This document shows positions 38,703-51,807 of a stretch of 64,000 bases of DNA, one piece after another. Origin of the DNA: Hypomyces perniciosus (Eukaryota > Ascomycota > Sordariomycetes > Hypocreales > Hypocreaceae). The notes under the pieces are model-generated. The model worked only from the letters and a program-made list of their open reading frames with translations, had not been told where the DNA came from and made no database searches. Position numbers and translations under genes: made by a program. Position 1 is the stretch's first letter. Each line of letters begins with the position of its first letter. The DNA lies in contig SPDT01000001.1 in assembly GCA_008477525.1 (NCBI GenBank), forward strand, positions 434,001-498,000, written 5' to 3'.

Positions 38703-39374
38703 ACAAAACCAATTGGAAATATCGACGCGGGTAATGAGGTTGAATCTGGCAGATAGCTCTCGTTTATCGAAACGCTATGGGTTGAGAGGGGTTTGGTTGT
38801 CGAGGGCACGAGAAGGCAAAGGAAACGTTCATCGTCATCCTCGGGGTTTGACGAATGTGTATTATCTATCTATGAGAGGATGAAGGGTCAGGTTGAGTTG
38901 AACGGCCCCTTTTTTTTTAATTGTTTATTCGGGATTTTTTTTTGCTCTAAAGGGTGCCATATTAAAACCTGGAAAATGGATGAGTAGCCTAGAAAAAGAA
39001 ATGACTTTTATTAAAGGAGTTTTGATATATGATGTTATCATTTCTTAAATCATCTCTGAAAGCATTAGGCACGTATGGAGTACAGAATGCTGTAAACCTG
39101 TACCTCAATTATAATGATAAATACCTTTATGATTTCTAAACGACAGGACAAGAGGGATTTTAAAAAGGAAATTATCGCTTCCCCCCATGTTTTTGTATCC
39201 GGATATGCACGCTCGTCCATCTCCCATCGAACCAACCCCCTAAATGCCATAATACCATCCTTGTTGCGCCAGAATGCACATTCCTCTCTTCTTTTCACAC
39301 ATACACAGACATTACACATTGTACAAATGAAAAAAAAACCCTCCAAAACAATCAAGAAATCAAAGCTCCTTACC
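38703..39374. other. Convergent intergenic, hnRNP / C2H2 factor
   Basis: 672 nt of 3' flanks, AT-rich from 38900 with long T and A runs. No gene is seen. Confidence 0.6.
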
Positions 39375-42300
39375 TCAGAAACGTCTATAATTATCTCCCT
39401 CCTCTAGCTTCTTGAGAACGCCGACGGCATCGCCGAGCAACATGTTTCTTCCGCCGAGGCAGTCCCTCTCCAACGAGGCGCGGGCAAGACTAACCGCCCC
39501 AGATGCGGTTTGTCTTTCTTGTTCGGACATGTTTTGGATCTGCCCAGGCTCCATGTCTGCCATCTTCAAAATACATTGCACCGCGGTGCTTCGAGAAGGC
39601 CTGCCCACGTCGGTACGGCCCATACCAACGTGACCAAAGGCCCAGCAGATAAGAGCACACACATATACACCCCAGAAATCGGAAATTTCCCGATACCGAG
39701 GGCCTTGGGAAGGCAGAGCTGCACTTCCATCCTCGCCGATGCACATCTCCAATCCGAGGAATAGGTTCAAGGCTCGAGCAGCAAAAGCAGCCGCTACCGC
39801 AGCACTTCCAGAGCCTCGCCATTTCTCTAGCTGTCTTTGATGCTCCATAAACATGCTTGCCTGCAGAACCTTCTTGTTGAACACCCAGCTATCGCCTGAG
39901 ACGGACAACAGCGTGTGCAGCGGGGTATGGTGGAGAGCAAGGTAGGTCATCGCAATCGGCGAGTATGGGAAGAGGTTGACGATCCTGAACTGGCTCGTGG
40001 TAATACTCGAGGCGTCATCCACAAGGTCAACCTCTGTGAGGGGCTGCCGCTGAGAAAGCTGGAGAACATGCGTGGCCAGGAACAGCGAGGCATCAAAAGC
40101 AGGTATCGCATCAATGTCGTCCGCTGAGAGTTCGCTCAGTAGAGTAATTCCAACGTTGGCCAACATCATTGACTTGTCCATGTTGCTCCATTCTTGGAAG
40201 GTCGGCGCATCCCAAAGTTGTAACGTGCTAACAGAGAGGGGAATGGGGAGTGTTTCCGGCGTGTTGTAATCCAAGCCAAGGATCCTGACGCGCGGCTGTT
40301 CGAGATAGGACATTGCGTGAACATCGAGTAGGAAACAGGCAGAGAGGAGGCGTCGCCTTGATTCCATGTCGACCCAAATCTTCCATCGTTGGGAGTCGTC
40401 GCAAGTCGCCAAAGCGGGCGCATATGTGCTTTGTGTATTGATGACCTGTAGTAGAGTTGAGTATTGAGTCCCTGGGCTTGGTGATTCTAAAGCATATTGA
40501 AATCAAGACAGAAAAACAAGAATTCCGATCAAAGTATTTCAAGTATTAAAAGTCAAAAAAGAAAAAAGGGGGGAGATATGAGAGATGAGAAAACAGCGAG
40601 ATGGTAGGAAAATTAGAAATGAGAAAGCAAGGAAATAGAAGAGGCTTTTCTCGCACTGGGAGAAGACTCCATCGAGACGTAAGAATTATAATGCGCACTA
40701 ACCATTTGGTATAAGATCTCAAACCGAGGCGATGGTTGATATGCTTTCTTGTTCCTTCCTCGGAACCGCGCATAATACTCGCACAGAAGGACGGCTTGCA
40801 TTATGGGCAATGGCCATTCTTCAACGTTGGTATTCGTATACTAGAGATTTCGTTTTCATCAGCGGCTAGTTCTTCTTAGGACAATGTTCTCCGTACTCAC
40901 CACCTTCGATTTATCTAAAGCATAAGCGTGCAGGGTATGGCCATTATTACGGTGTTCCTCGTGTTCAAGAAACTGAGTTGCAATAGCAGCCATGGCGCAC
41001 TGAAGGATGTCCAAGTGCTCTGGGATCATATCCGAGGCACTCTCAAATGTCGGCTTGTGAATCATCGGGTACATGCTATGGACTTTGTCCCAGTAGACCT
41101 CGATATAGGCGGGGATGACCGAGCGAGTCTCACAACTCAGGGCTACAGGCATCAGAGAGAATAGGCCAAGAGCATCGACAGGCTCACGGCTACAAGGGCG
41201 AGGATACATTAATCGATCCGTGGGTAGAGCCGACGGTGTTGTGACTAAAGTGTTGGATTGGCCAACGACCAGTTGCGGAGATAGACTACGAGCCGTGTTG
41301 CCAATGATGTGATGAGGACTGTATAGAGGGTTGGTTTCCTCATAACCCGGGAATGGGATGCCCATTCCTTCCCCGTAGATTGATGCATACACCTGCGGAG
41401 GTGTTGTCGCATACCCAAAGGAGAGAGGATAACCACTACTGGCGATCATGGGACTTTGCAAGTCCCTCGAAGCCGTAACGTAGGATGAGAGTTGACCGTT
41501 CCATTCGCCGCTTGAGGTACGACTCAGTGGCTGCTGACATCGAGAGTTATCGGATGTCGGAGTCGAGTAGGTGCTCCCAGAGGCAGACGAGGGGATGCCC
41601 GTGCTGTCAGTCCATGGAAGATTTGATGGCACTGTATCAGACATACAAAGACCCGAAACCGGGTTCAACATCCTCAAACCGGCAGCAGACCGTGGTTCAT
41701 TGTATCCAGGGGCCATTCTGGTGTTTGATGCTGGAACACCTCCCACGGAGTCTATCACGTATTCGCTTTTAACGTCACCCATTTTATACCCATTCTGCGT
41801 GTCCCGCAAATGTGGTGACGACATCGGGTTTCCCCGAGGCGCAGGCTTGCCGGCTGCTGACCAGTGGCCCGGACCCATAGACATATCTTGGACCGATGAG
41901 GCATTCGTGACCCCTGCGCCAGTAGACGGGCCACCGAAGGTGGACATTTGTAGTAATGGGGCCGGCGGCGAGTCGCCATAACGTCGATTCGGGCTGGTAC
42001 TCGCATACGATCGCCGTGAAGATTGACCAGCATCCTTGTTCAACTTATCGTCTTGCTCACTGTTTTCGGGTTAATTACATATCCACTCGTTTAGCCCACT
42101 TCCCTCGTAGCTTTTGGTAATCTTACTGTCTCTGTTGATGTCGCTCCAGGAGATCTTTGCGATGAAAGACTTTCTCGCAGCCTGGAACAGTGCATGCCAA
42201 CTCAGGAGGTTGATGGCTAAGTTGATGTCGTCTACCCAAATTAGTTAAATATTGCATCCTTCGCAAACATGAGAAGCCAACACACCTCAAATGCTCTGCT

Positions 42301-42836
42301 CTTGTAAAGGTCTTGTGTAAATGAGAAGGTTAGTTGCTTGTTATCAACATGAAAAAAGGATGGGGTGAGGTAAATACTTTTGGTGGACGGCACTGATCGC
42401 ATGTATGAACTGGGACGCCTTTCTTTGCACGACTGACTCTTCCAGTTATTGGAGTCAACTTGACTGGGGGCTCTCCTACACCACTGCCTGGCATCATCGG
42501 TCTCATAGGTGCCCCTGAGTACGAGTTCATATGGGCATGGCCGTACGAAGAATCCATTGAGTCTGTGCTGGTATTGCTCCGACGACGACTGCCGGGAGGG
42601 CTGGGATAGCGAATAGGTGAGACGGCGGAGTGTAGAAGGTGAGGAGGTGAGGTTCGCCTCGGGCCTGGAGCTGAAAACTGGGCGTTTGATGTATTGGCTG
42701 GGAGGCCGTATCTTGGCATGGACATCGATGTGTCTTGATCTATGGAAGATCTCGGGCCTGGTTTCCTGTCCCTTCTTATGGAATGTGAGTCGATGTGGTC
42801 GTCATCGACGTTCATAATGTTCCTCAGACTACCCAT
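39375..42836 (-). CDS. Transcription factor with two C2H2 fingers and a fungal_trans region
   Basis: Six exons, 42836-42378, 42311-42286 (26 nt), 42231-42127, 42059-40901, 40840-40703 and 40445-39375, give 985 aa with consistent phases. The upstream TTG-initiated extension is rejected; ATG 42836 gives MGSLRNIMNVDDD. Finger 1 is CDQCRPPKTFTRAEHLRRH followed by QLSH, with Cys146/149 and His164/168. Finger 2 is CTVPGCEKVFHRKDLLERH followed by QQRH. The N-terminus and the linker are Ser/Pro-rich and probably disordered. The C-terminal ~450 residues match the fungal-specific transcription factor middle region (YWDKVHSMYPMIHKPTFESA, then IWVDMESRRRLLSACFLLDV). This finger/fungal_trans combination is known in filamentous fungi; the target genes are unknown. 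Confidence 0.9.
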
Positions 42837-45775
42837 TTTGAACAACCAGATGGGACATGTAGGTAGTTAATAATTAGAAGGAATGAATGCTGAAGAATCG
42901 TGAAGCACAAGGCTGAAGTTGGTGTACACAGCCCGGCCGGCTGAAGAGGTGTCGTTATGGGCGGAAACCGGATACTAGTTCAAGGGTCTTGGAGTCGACT
43001 TCCGGGAAACATGGAGAAGGAAGCAAGGGGGTGTTGGTGTAGAGAGAAAAGAGAGACAAAAACGCTCAAATAGAGAGAAACAATGGATTGGGGGGAAAGC
43101 GTTCCCGTCTAGTCTCAGCCTCCTGGGTGGAAAGTGAGGTCCCAAGCAACAGTACAACTGCAAAGTGTCTTCAAGTGACAAATATAGGATGGGAGCAAGG
43201 CATTGCCGCGATGCGGTGAGAGGCGGTTGTCGTAAAAAAAAGCGCAGGACTCAAGAGATAGGGTGAGTGTCCGTTTGTGAGCGCGTGGGCGACAGGGCCA
43301 TGACGCGCCAACACAGCCGAACGAGTTGAAGTGGTCCATTGAAATCCATGATCCTGGCGCCATGACGACCCGTAGGCTGGCAGCTGAGCATGGGGTGCAT
43401 GTAAAACCATGGCAGACGACATGGCCTGCAAGGTCCTGCATCCATAAACTGCGTCGCGAGAATCAGCTCCAGCCCACAGGGGCAACCAATCTCCCCGACA
43501 TTTTAGCTGGGCCCAGTCGAGGCTGACGGAGCCAAGCAGTGGAGACTTCGCCGCGTGGATGGGACAGCCCTGCCTGCGGGAGGCTTAGGAGCAGGCCTAT
43601 GAACGAGTGAACCAGGGACTGGGGTAGAAACTAAAAGGCTTCACACATACGAAGTGCAGACGGTGCTGCGAGTTGTGTGTGCGCCTAGATGTCATTGGCG
43701 CGCGGAGAGAGAGGACTGCGCAAGGAGATGGCCGTGGTGGAGGGGTGAGACTCCTCCTGTGAGCAGCAAACGTGTTTCTTGCCTTCGCCCGTTGGAACCA
43801 ACCAACAAAGGTACTCGTACGCTCTGTTGAGTAATAGTAATAATTGCAGTACGAAACACCTCGTAGTACGCCGAAAACATACAGCTCGTAAAAGCAGCTA
43901 TGACTAATGCGCAGGATTGTTGCCAAACTGGTAGCTGACGGATATTATTAGACCTTTCGACGCATTCTCGAAATGAAGGCTGAGACACCCACTCATTCTC
44001 CCCTCAAGACGCCGGCGAGCGGCTAAAAGGGTTGGTGCACCCTGTGGATAACGAGACGCAAATTGGGCAGGCCGCCCACTGCGCGGGAGGAATGGGCGAA
44101 CATGGCGACAGGGGGACCACGGGTAGAACGGGTATGGCGTCAACGTCCCAGCTGGCCGGAGCTGACCAGCCAGAGGTGTCAACAAGAAGGGAGGAGTCCC
44201 CCGTCTGTGTTAGTCGCCATCTGGTGATATCTTTCTTTTCCATTGAAGAAGCCGGCGTCTGTAGGCGTCCCCCTAGGAGACTGAGACTGGACGAAACGTC
44301 AGCCATCGTTCCATCGGTTGGACCCTCATCCATGTGGGTGGCACTGAAGGCGGTTCGCGCTTGGTCAGAAGAAGCTGCGGAGCTGTGGACTGTTGTGGAC
44401 TGGTAGAACGAATGCGACGGCGGTGGGGTTGGCTTGCCTCATTGTTTGTCTGAACCAGCAATCATGCGATGCAGGCCAGTACATGTACTTCGTACGGATC
44501 CCGCCGAATATCCTGGACTCGTACTTGTATGTATGCACTATTGCTCGTTACGAGTTGTCAGAGATGGCATCTTTCAGATTATTCCAGAGTCACCCCACAT
44601 AGGAAATATCCGAAGAACGCTGGAGCTCCAGTTTCGCATGCGTGAGGCCATTGACACCTCGTCCCTTTGTCTTCAGCAATTCCAGTTCTCTCGCATAATC
44701 GAAATAACGTGCGCAGATGTCGCAAACGCACCTGAGCCTACAAATGTACTCCGTATGTACGTCGTATTGATGTGCGCATGTACTCCATGGGTACGAAGTG
44801 CTACTCCGTACTTCCCGGCGTCGTCTCCTCATTTTTGGAGGGCCTTGTTTGTTTGTGGCAGTAGTCGGTTGCGCGACAGGAGTGCATGCGTCTGGGCATG
44901 GAGGCCAGAGATCGACAGCCGAATCAGACGCTCGAAAATCATTCACCAGCCAGCCAAGGATTCAGCGCGCCACAGCCCAGCGTTTGCAATGTAGCCGTCC
45001 CATCACCATGTATTTCGCCTCAAACATCCCTTCAGATCTTCCCTCTGATTACTCGTAAGTGTTGAAGACGTTGAAACACGAACTAAAAGCTCGGCTCATT
45101 CCCTAGGCCTCAGTCGGCATAGCATCGAACTGGCTGCGACGGTGACGTTGTCTTGTGTCGAGGTGGTTCGTGCTGGAACAGTTGGCTCAACGACCGGGGC
45201 TAGAGCTGAAAAGAAAAATCACATATGTTTCCTCCCCCTTTGCTTCGCCCAACGATTCACTTGAACAGAGCTGATGTTGGCGCCGGCAGCACGCCCAGGA
45301 TATGTAAAGCCAGCCATCAAGCCATCCACTAGGGTTTTGCGCTGTCGGGTCCCGCGGCGCGGCCCATGGCCTCGTGGTCCATGGATCCAAGGAGACCCCT
45401 GTTTGCCAACCCTGCATGGGTATGTATCGTCATCTCTGCTGATTTGGGAGCTGAAGAGAGCCCCCCGGAGCCAGAGTGTGGTGTTTGTTCCGTGTGGGTG
45501 AAATGACTCCGTTCCATATTAGAGCAACCCCACCAAACCAAGTTTTGGACAAGGAATCCACGAGGGACCCATGAGCCCATCTAAGATGGAGCCAGCATAA
45601 AATGGATGGAGTCCCGTGTTGGAAGTAGTAGCAGTAGTACATACGTTGCCCGATGCTTTGTTGGTGGTCACGACAAACATGACACGATGCCTTGTCTAAC
45701 CCTGCTGTCGATCACGTCTGTCTATTCTTTCTTGTCTCCGACTTTCGAGTCCACGAGATGGAAAAAGCAAATTGA

Positions 45776-45795
45776 TGTTTGTTTGTTTGTTTGTT
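45776..45795. repeat. (TTTG)n microsatellite
   Basis: Five tandem TTTG-type units occur in the gene-poor stretch. Confidence 0.8.
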
Positions 45796-45830
45796 GAAAC
45801 GTGAGGGGTTCCGGCTTGAAGCCTCTCTCA

Positions 45831-45880
45831 CTAGCGAGCCGTTGGCAATAATTGGGGGCTAGCGAGCCGTTTGGGGGCTA
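45831..45880. repeat. 28-bp-period direct repeat pair
   Basis: CTAGCGAGCCGTT occurs at 45831-45843 and 45859-45871, and TGGGGGCTA occurs at 45853-45861 and 45872-45880. The two interleaved direct repeats suggest a local duplication; no element boundaries are seen. Confidence 0.7.
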
Positions 45881-46658
45881 TTTTACGGCCCTCTTTCCAG
45901 AACCCACAGTTTTCCTACTAGTTTCATTATGTCAGCTTCACCCCAAAAAGGCTTCGGTCAACAAAACGGAGCATTAGGATTGCGTGTGCCCGGTTCTATC
46001 GATCCCTTATACGATGCATTTGGCACTATTGGTATTATGTGCATACTATCAAATTCTCTGACTACTCCGAACATATTACGAAGTACTTCGTACACCATCC
46101 ATTCGCTCCTCTTATCGCTCTCATATCCACTGCGGTGTACTTCGTAATTTGGTAGTAGTACTATTAGTATGCGCATCAGACAGACTTGATGCAAAGCAAG
46201 CCGCAGTTAGCAGGGACAAACAAGCTCACAACCGTCCGTGGACCCAACCGCGTTTCTGCAGGTCTTTCTCGGCTGTTGAGCCCGGCTTGTCGGCGCTTAT
46301 CCCACGAGCTGTGTTTGACAGTCCGGAACATTTTTGCCCGGTTGGGGAATGACAAGGGGGGAATCACCTCATGTCCAATGCTAATACTAGGGTGGTAATG
46401 ATATGCAATGTTGCTTACTACATACAGTACGAGCAGTATGTACTTCTTCGTAAACCGCAGTTGAACGACACGAGATATTTTCAGAGGTTCCATGGGCTTC
46501 CAGTTGATACGTGTGCGTACATGTTAATGTGGTACTGCAGCATCGCAGGCGGGGGGACAAGAAAAGAGAGGCTGCAAATGATAGAAACTAATAGGACCTT
46601 TTGCTGTTCAATTGTAGTACTAGTACTCCGTAGTATTGTGCTGGATAAGAGTTATCTG

Positions 46659-46681
46659 TACGAAGTACTCCGTACGGAGTA
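46659..46681. repeat. Overlapping triple 9-mer palindrome cluster
   Basis: TACGAAGTA, TACTCCGTA and TACGGAGTA overlap by two bases each, producing an extended inverted repeat (TACTCCGTACGGAGTA is a perfect 16-bp palindrome). A second copy of the family lies 35 bp to the left at 46624. Confidence 0.85.
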
Positions 46682-46905
46682 ATAGTAATAAGAGCTATCT
46701 GTATTTGAGCTAACTGCGGCAACGGAGAGGTTTTGTCCATGCACGCCGGTTTGGGCACAAAGAAGTGCGGCAAGCAATCGCGCAGCCTGCCTATCCATGC
46801 AGCCATAATCCTATTCGCCCGCTTGTGCGCTGTACGCACGAAGTACATACATAGGTACATACTGCAGGAGGTCGGACATGGATGGGATTTTTGATCGCAA
46901 GTGCT

Positions 46906-46931
46906 TACGAAGTAGTACTTCGTACGGAGTA
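46906..46931. repeat. Overlapping 9-mer palindrome cluster
   Basis: TACGAAGTA, then TACTTCGTA, then TACGGAGTA lie within 26 bp. The first two form an inverted repeat with a one-base centre. Confidence 0.85.
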
Positions 46932-47372
46932 TGTACTTCTTACATGTGCAGAGCATGCCATGCCAGCATCTGCACGGAGGCCACGGCGCAGCCACATAGA
47001 GGTGTTGGACATATTACCATCTCACCACAAGCATGGTGCATATCGGCAACGTGATTTGTCCACGTAACGAGGTTATACTTCTATCGAGATAATATAGATA
47101 CGGAGTACGAAGTGGTAACAGGCAACCGCATCGGCTGTTAGCCGCCAACCGCGAGATAACAAGGCTGTGTGGCTGTTCCCATGCTTAGCACTTACTGTTG
47201 CAACATCAAACGGCGGCTCTTCGGACAGATCTAAAACAAATGCAACAATTGATTGAGATTCCCGTCCATCCTATTGCTGCGGCAAAAGCCCAAATGGGAG
47301 GGAGGTGACACGACAAGGTCGCAGTGCAGGTCTGCTTCCATTTTGCAACACCGACATGCATCTCTACATTAA

Positions 47373-47411
47373 GGCTGCAACGAGGCTGCAACGAGGCCGC
47401 AACGAGGCTGC
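47373..47411. repeat. 11-nt tandem repeat, GGCTGCAACGA
   Basis: About 3.5 tandem copies stand with a single-base change in the third. Located 0.5 kb downstream of the pct1 stop codon. Confidence 0.85.
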
Positions 47412-47927
47412 CTACCAAGTGCATACTTGTGGAAGATGCCTAACAAAGCCTTGTCCGGCTTGGCTTCTTTCGCCTTTTCCATGCACACCCTTCTACTTCG
47501 TATTTTTTCCCCTGAAAGTGCAGCGCCAAGGCAGGGCTCGAACAGGGGAAGACCTGCAAAACGTGCTCTCGGTTGAGATCCCAGTACCGAGTAGTGTTTT
47601 TTTTTTTCATATTCCTTTATTCCAATGGTCAGAGTAGCGAGAACATACCGAAGAGGAGGAGGGACGTCTCACGAAGCCATGTCGCAAAGGCATATCAACA
47701 TAGGTTTTGAAATTTGACATAATGAATACATAATAGATGTCGGAGCAAAGTGATGGCTGTTTTTGGATTCCCCAAGCAAACCGACGCGCCAACAATACCA
47801 CAGACTCCCTATTACCACAGATTATCCTGTTTCCCGATAGTTTATTCTCTCCCCATCCCTAACCGCCTTTTTTGACATGCTGCCACAAACCGAACTTCCT
47901 GTTGCGTGAAAGGCCCTCCTAACAAGT

Positions 47928-49418
47928 CTATGCTTTGTTTGGAGTTGGCACAATGTGGTGAGAAGACTCTGACCGTCTTCCATTGCTATCACTCTCTTCA
48001 GACTCATCGTCACTCACGGGTTGGCTGTCTGTCGGTGTCCTCCGGTTCTTTGTCATCTGTATATGCATATCTTGTTAGCTCGAGGTACGAGGATGGCGGG
48101 CAGATGGGAGAGGCAAACGAACCCATGACCGCACGCCACCGACCAGCCCGAGAGCGTAGCCGCTGATGAATTCCTTGGAATTTCCTGTGCCGGGTGTGGT
48201 TGGTGACCGCAGAGCATCGTTGGTAGCGCTGCTGAAGCGAGCAGGACTTTGTGGTCGACTAGTTGGCCAGAACTGCTTCAGCTCTCGGCTAAGCTCCTGG
48301 CCTGTGGTCGTCCAGTTATTGGTGATGTTTTCACGCAGATCCTGGACATGACGCTTGAGATCCATCTCATTCTTCTTGAGCCAACTGACATTGAGCTCTT
48401 GGCGCGAAGTACCACGTCTGAATTGTCGGGCAATATACTTTTCATAGTCACGAACGATTCTGCGATAAATGTGTCAGCCATAGATCCCTGAGCCAGCATA
48501 GTGCTACTGCATAATCAAGCTCACCTCGTAATGATGCCAGTGGTGCTAACACCATCTGTTCGCTGGGTGACGAGAAACTTGCCAGCCTCCTTTATAGGTT
48601 GGTAGATATCATCGCCCTCGTCTGCGCCATATGGAATATCGTCGTGCGCGACATAGTCGAGTTGATGTTCGTCAAGGAACTTGGGTGTGACAATCCACGG
48701 GCAATCTTCAATCACCTCATCCACCCACTTGCAGTGTCGAACTGACTCGGCGCGCTCCTTCGCAGACATGACCGTCAAGCCTTTACGCTTGTGTGTCTCA
48801 CCATCGCCCGTGACGCCCACGACAAGTGTCGTGTTGGGGAACGCTTTCTTTGCTTGTTCGAGTTGGCGCATGTGTCTGGAGGCCAGTTAGTATACGTGTG
48901 CCCAACCGATATAACGCGAATACCTACCCAAGATGGAACAAGTCGAAGACGCCATCAGCGTATACCCTCACTGCGCGGCCAACAGGCGGAGGGTTCGTCG
49001 TGTAGCCAACAGGATGTATCATCTCGCCAATGGGAGGCGGCGGCATAGCTTTCCTCTTCTCTTCATCAGCTTCCTTGGTCATGCTCTTTCGGCCCTTTCG
49101 GCCGACCCTCTCGGCGATGTCTACACTGGCCTCAGTAGTGTCACTGGGCTCGCCTGGGTCGAGGGCATTGTCGCCGTTACCGAGAGCCCGATCCGAGTTG
49201 GCCCGCTGTCGCTTGTTAGGATTCGGGCCTGCGCTGTTAGAGCTCCGTCGATTCTGGCGACCAGACTCTGGTGCTGTGGTGTCGCCGTCCTCTCCCGAGG
49301 CATCGCGTGAGGATGGCTGCTGGACGCCATCCAGCAAAGCACTGGGAGAGTCAGTCATGTTGTTTGTCGCATTCCTCTTGCGTTTGCCGCTGTGTGAAGA
49401 GCCGGATGGCGACGACAT
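47928..49418 (-). CDS. pct1: CTP:phosphocholine cytidylyltransferase (Kennedy pathway)
   Basis: Exons 49418-48928, 48875-48525, 48459-48123 and 48056-47928 give 435 aa. The enzyme makes CDP-choline, the rate-setting step of phosphatidylcholine synthesis at nuclear/ER membranes. The nucleotidyltransferase core shows [20 protein letters not shown] (the HxGH motif is completed across an intron), [43 protein letters not shown] and [19 protein letters not shown]. An amphipathic membrane-binding helix region ([19 protein letters not shown]) and Ser/Pro-rich phosphorylation-type tails follow. The long N-terminus (~150 residues) is Ser-rich and basic with an NLS-like NKRQR. The last intron uses a GTTCGT donor. 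Confidence 0.95.
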
Positions 49419-51807
49419 GGTGACGGTGACGATGTGAACAGATTGCGCTGTTGCTGCGTTGGTTGACGCTCCCCCGCAGCTCGATGTATGTAGTAGTACC
49501 CGTTTTTGCAACTTGGCCAAGTCTAGGAGCAGCCCAAAAAGCGCTTTGTACTTGCCGACGTATCGATTTTTTGCATTGGGCACTGACTTGGGCGATCAGA
49601 CGCGTTCGCTTTGGGCCTTGTTCATAAAGAGCTCGCGTGTGCAAGGTTTGGCGAGCGGCCCCAGGGGATGAGAGATCAGAATAGTAGCCCAAAGTAGCAG
49701 TCCCATTTCCCCGGGCACGACATGTGCTTTGTAGGTCAATTGAAAGGTGGCGTGACACCAATAGAAAGGGGTACCAAATTAATCATGAATTACCCAATTC
49801 ACAGAGGTAATTTCTCTATTTACGTTATAGAAAAGCCTGTGCCTGCACGTATTTCATCGACATTGGGCTGGAATGTCAGATGTTCATATTTATCATTTAG
49901 CTCGCCCTTGACACCTTGACACGGGCACGATTCCTCGACTGGTTGAGATTCCAACACGGTGACATCCTGATACTGAGCACGATGTGACAGGAGTGACAAC
50001 TTTAATCGATAAAAAATTTACTGTTGCGTCACACCCCTGTCGTCGCCCGACCAAAGCATTGCAACTTTTTTTTTCTCTCTACGAAGTACGAAGTAACAAG
50101 GGTCCAAATGAACAGGAATTCAGTCATGTAAGCAGTCACGTGTCTTGTCCAAAGTCGCGTCAACGCGTGCCTTTCGTGCTTGGGCTCTGAGTAGTAAATG
50201 ATGTTTCATACCTAGGGCCTTGGAATAATTCTCGGTACAAGTATCTATACTGTAGGTACGTTGGGATTGATGCTCAGAAGAAAGTCAGGATATGTCCCTT
50301 TTTTTCGGGCCGGCCGACTCGTGAGGGGTGAATACACATGTATATTGCACCATTCACATGCATTTTCAAGACCTCGTGGTAGTACTTCTACGTCATAGAA
50401 TCGATATATGCTGGTAAGTACAACAAGCCTAATCAGACAGGTTTCTGTCCAGCGCATACAATTCTCCCTGTAGCCACTGAGTCGTGGCTCTGACCAAAAC
50501 TCGCACGGTGATTTTTCTCTACCAACCTCAAAATCAATTCAACATATTCTACCTCGTACTAGCATAAGAGGGGAAAAACACCTCGTAATGAGACGACAAG
50601 ATATATCTCACTGTTGGTTCTGTGGTTGCACTATCCCTACCCTATGGTATTCCTCGTTACAAACCCCCGCTTCAGCCATTTTCGACCTGAGAAGCTTTTA
50701 ATTATTGAGGTCCGAATCTTGTGACCAACACGAAGACAATTCGGAATCTAGACGCCAGAACATGCATTGCCAGCTCACAGCTGGTCGCTGACCCCGCGAC
50801 TCAAATAGGCAACTCTGCTCTAATATGCCCGAGCGAGATGATGTTGCCCCTCCCTTGGCGTTGTTTCTCATGAGCACAGAGGATTGGCCAGCTTGATGCT
50901 GCTTCTAATATTATCTATATCCCATTGAGACCAGTTTATCTGTAAGATATATACCATTGCCATGTCTGGTGAGACAGGCGTCCTGTCGTACATACATACA
51001 TACAGAGTACATAATACTGATTTCCCCGCGGTTTCGGCTTCTTCCAATCTAGGTAGCTCAATCGCCCCCGAAATAACGTCAGAAGGCTGGACAGAGTACA
51101 GATGCAACATAAGGCAGCTGACCAATGTCTACAGTATCTCGGCTTCTGAATGAGTACAGTGCTCGCCACGCACGTAATTACATCTTCGACAAGCCCGAGG
51201 GAGACACAAGACACGTAAGGCGTGTAATAATTGATATTGAGCGACGAGATGGAGAGCGGGTAGAAACCCGTTTTTCTCATCTGGCTAAGATTACTCCGTA
51301 TTCCTTCGGCGTTGCTTCATAATAGCAGTCGTCGTCACCTGCTGTTAGGTTGGCTATTATGGCATTGACCTAGCCCATGTAGGCGGCGACATATTAACGG
51401 GTCCATCATCTCTCCAAAGGCCTGCTAGTATTACTAAACTCAACAAGCTGCATCCATAGGCCTATATTCTCAAGGTAATAAAGTGGAGGCCTCTCCTTAA
51501 CACGGTACTACCAGGCAAACCAGAGGAACGGACAGGACGGAAGGCAACTTACCGACCAGGCAAGCCTACTAAAGTAGAAGCCATATTAATATTATTACTC
51601 GTACTTCGCAAGTCAGCCGCAGCACAGCACAGTGCAGTGCTACTGTCACTCTGTCGTCACCACCAAACCACACCACCACTACCACTACCACTACCAACAC
51701 CGCCCTATTACTTCAGCAGCTCTGGTCAGCTTCTCCCTCGAGACTCTCGTCATCCAACCGTGCGGCAGCTTGGATGCGTCCAAGTTTGCTCCAGATCCTC
51801 CTTCGCA
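49419..51807. other. Divergent intergenic, ~2.4 kb, pct1 / psd2
   Basis: No gene is recognised. It contains tandem TACGAAGTA copies near 50080-50095, a TACTCCGTA copy near 51294, TACA repeats around 50990, and CCACTA repeats at 51671-51697 immediately upstream of psd2. It holds both promoters. Confidence 0.6.

Larger units (their letters stand above)
42837..47927. other. Gene-poor stretch of ~5.1 kb
   Basis: No open frame here shows a recognisable domain, signal peptide or coding bias. The sequence is dense in TACTCCGTA/TACTTCGTA-family 9-mers (for example 44486, 44747, 44802, 46077, 46084, 46138, 46624, 46659-46681, 46906-46931 and 47099). It also holds short direct repeats at 45831-45880, (TTTG)n at 45776-45795 and an 11-nt tandem at 47373-47411. 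It is the upstream region of the C2H2 factor on one side and the 3' flank of pct1 on the other. Non-coding transcripts or a long regulatory region are possible but not shown. Confidence 0.6.

Noticed and set aside
44434..44994. 186-aa plus-strand frame in the gene-poor region
   Set aside because: No domain, no membrane or signal segment, no codon bias; it crosses several palindromic 9-mers that never occur in the real exons.
45700..45900. Possible decayed transposon suggested by the interleaved direct repeats
   Set aside because: No terminal inverted repeats, target-site duplication or transposase-like frame could be found around them.
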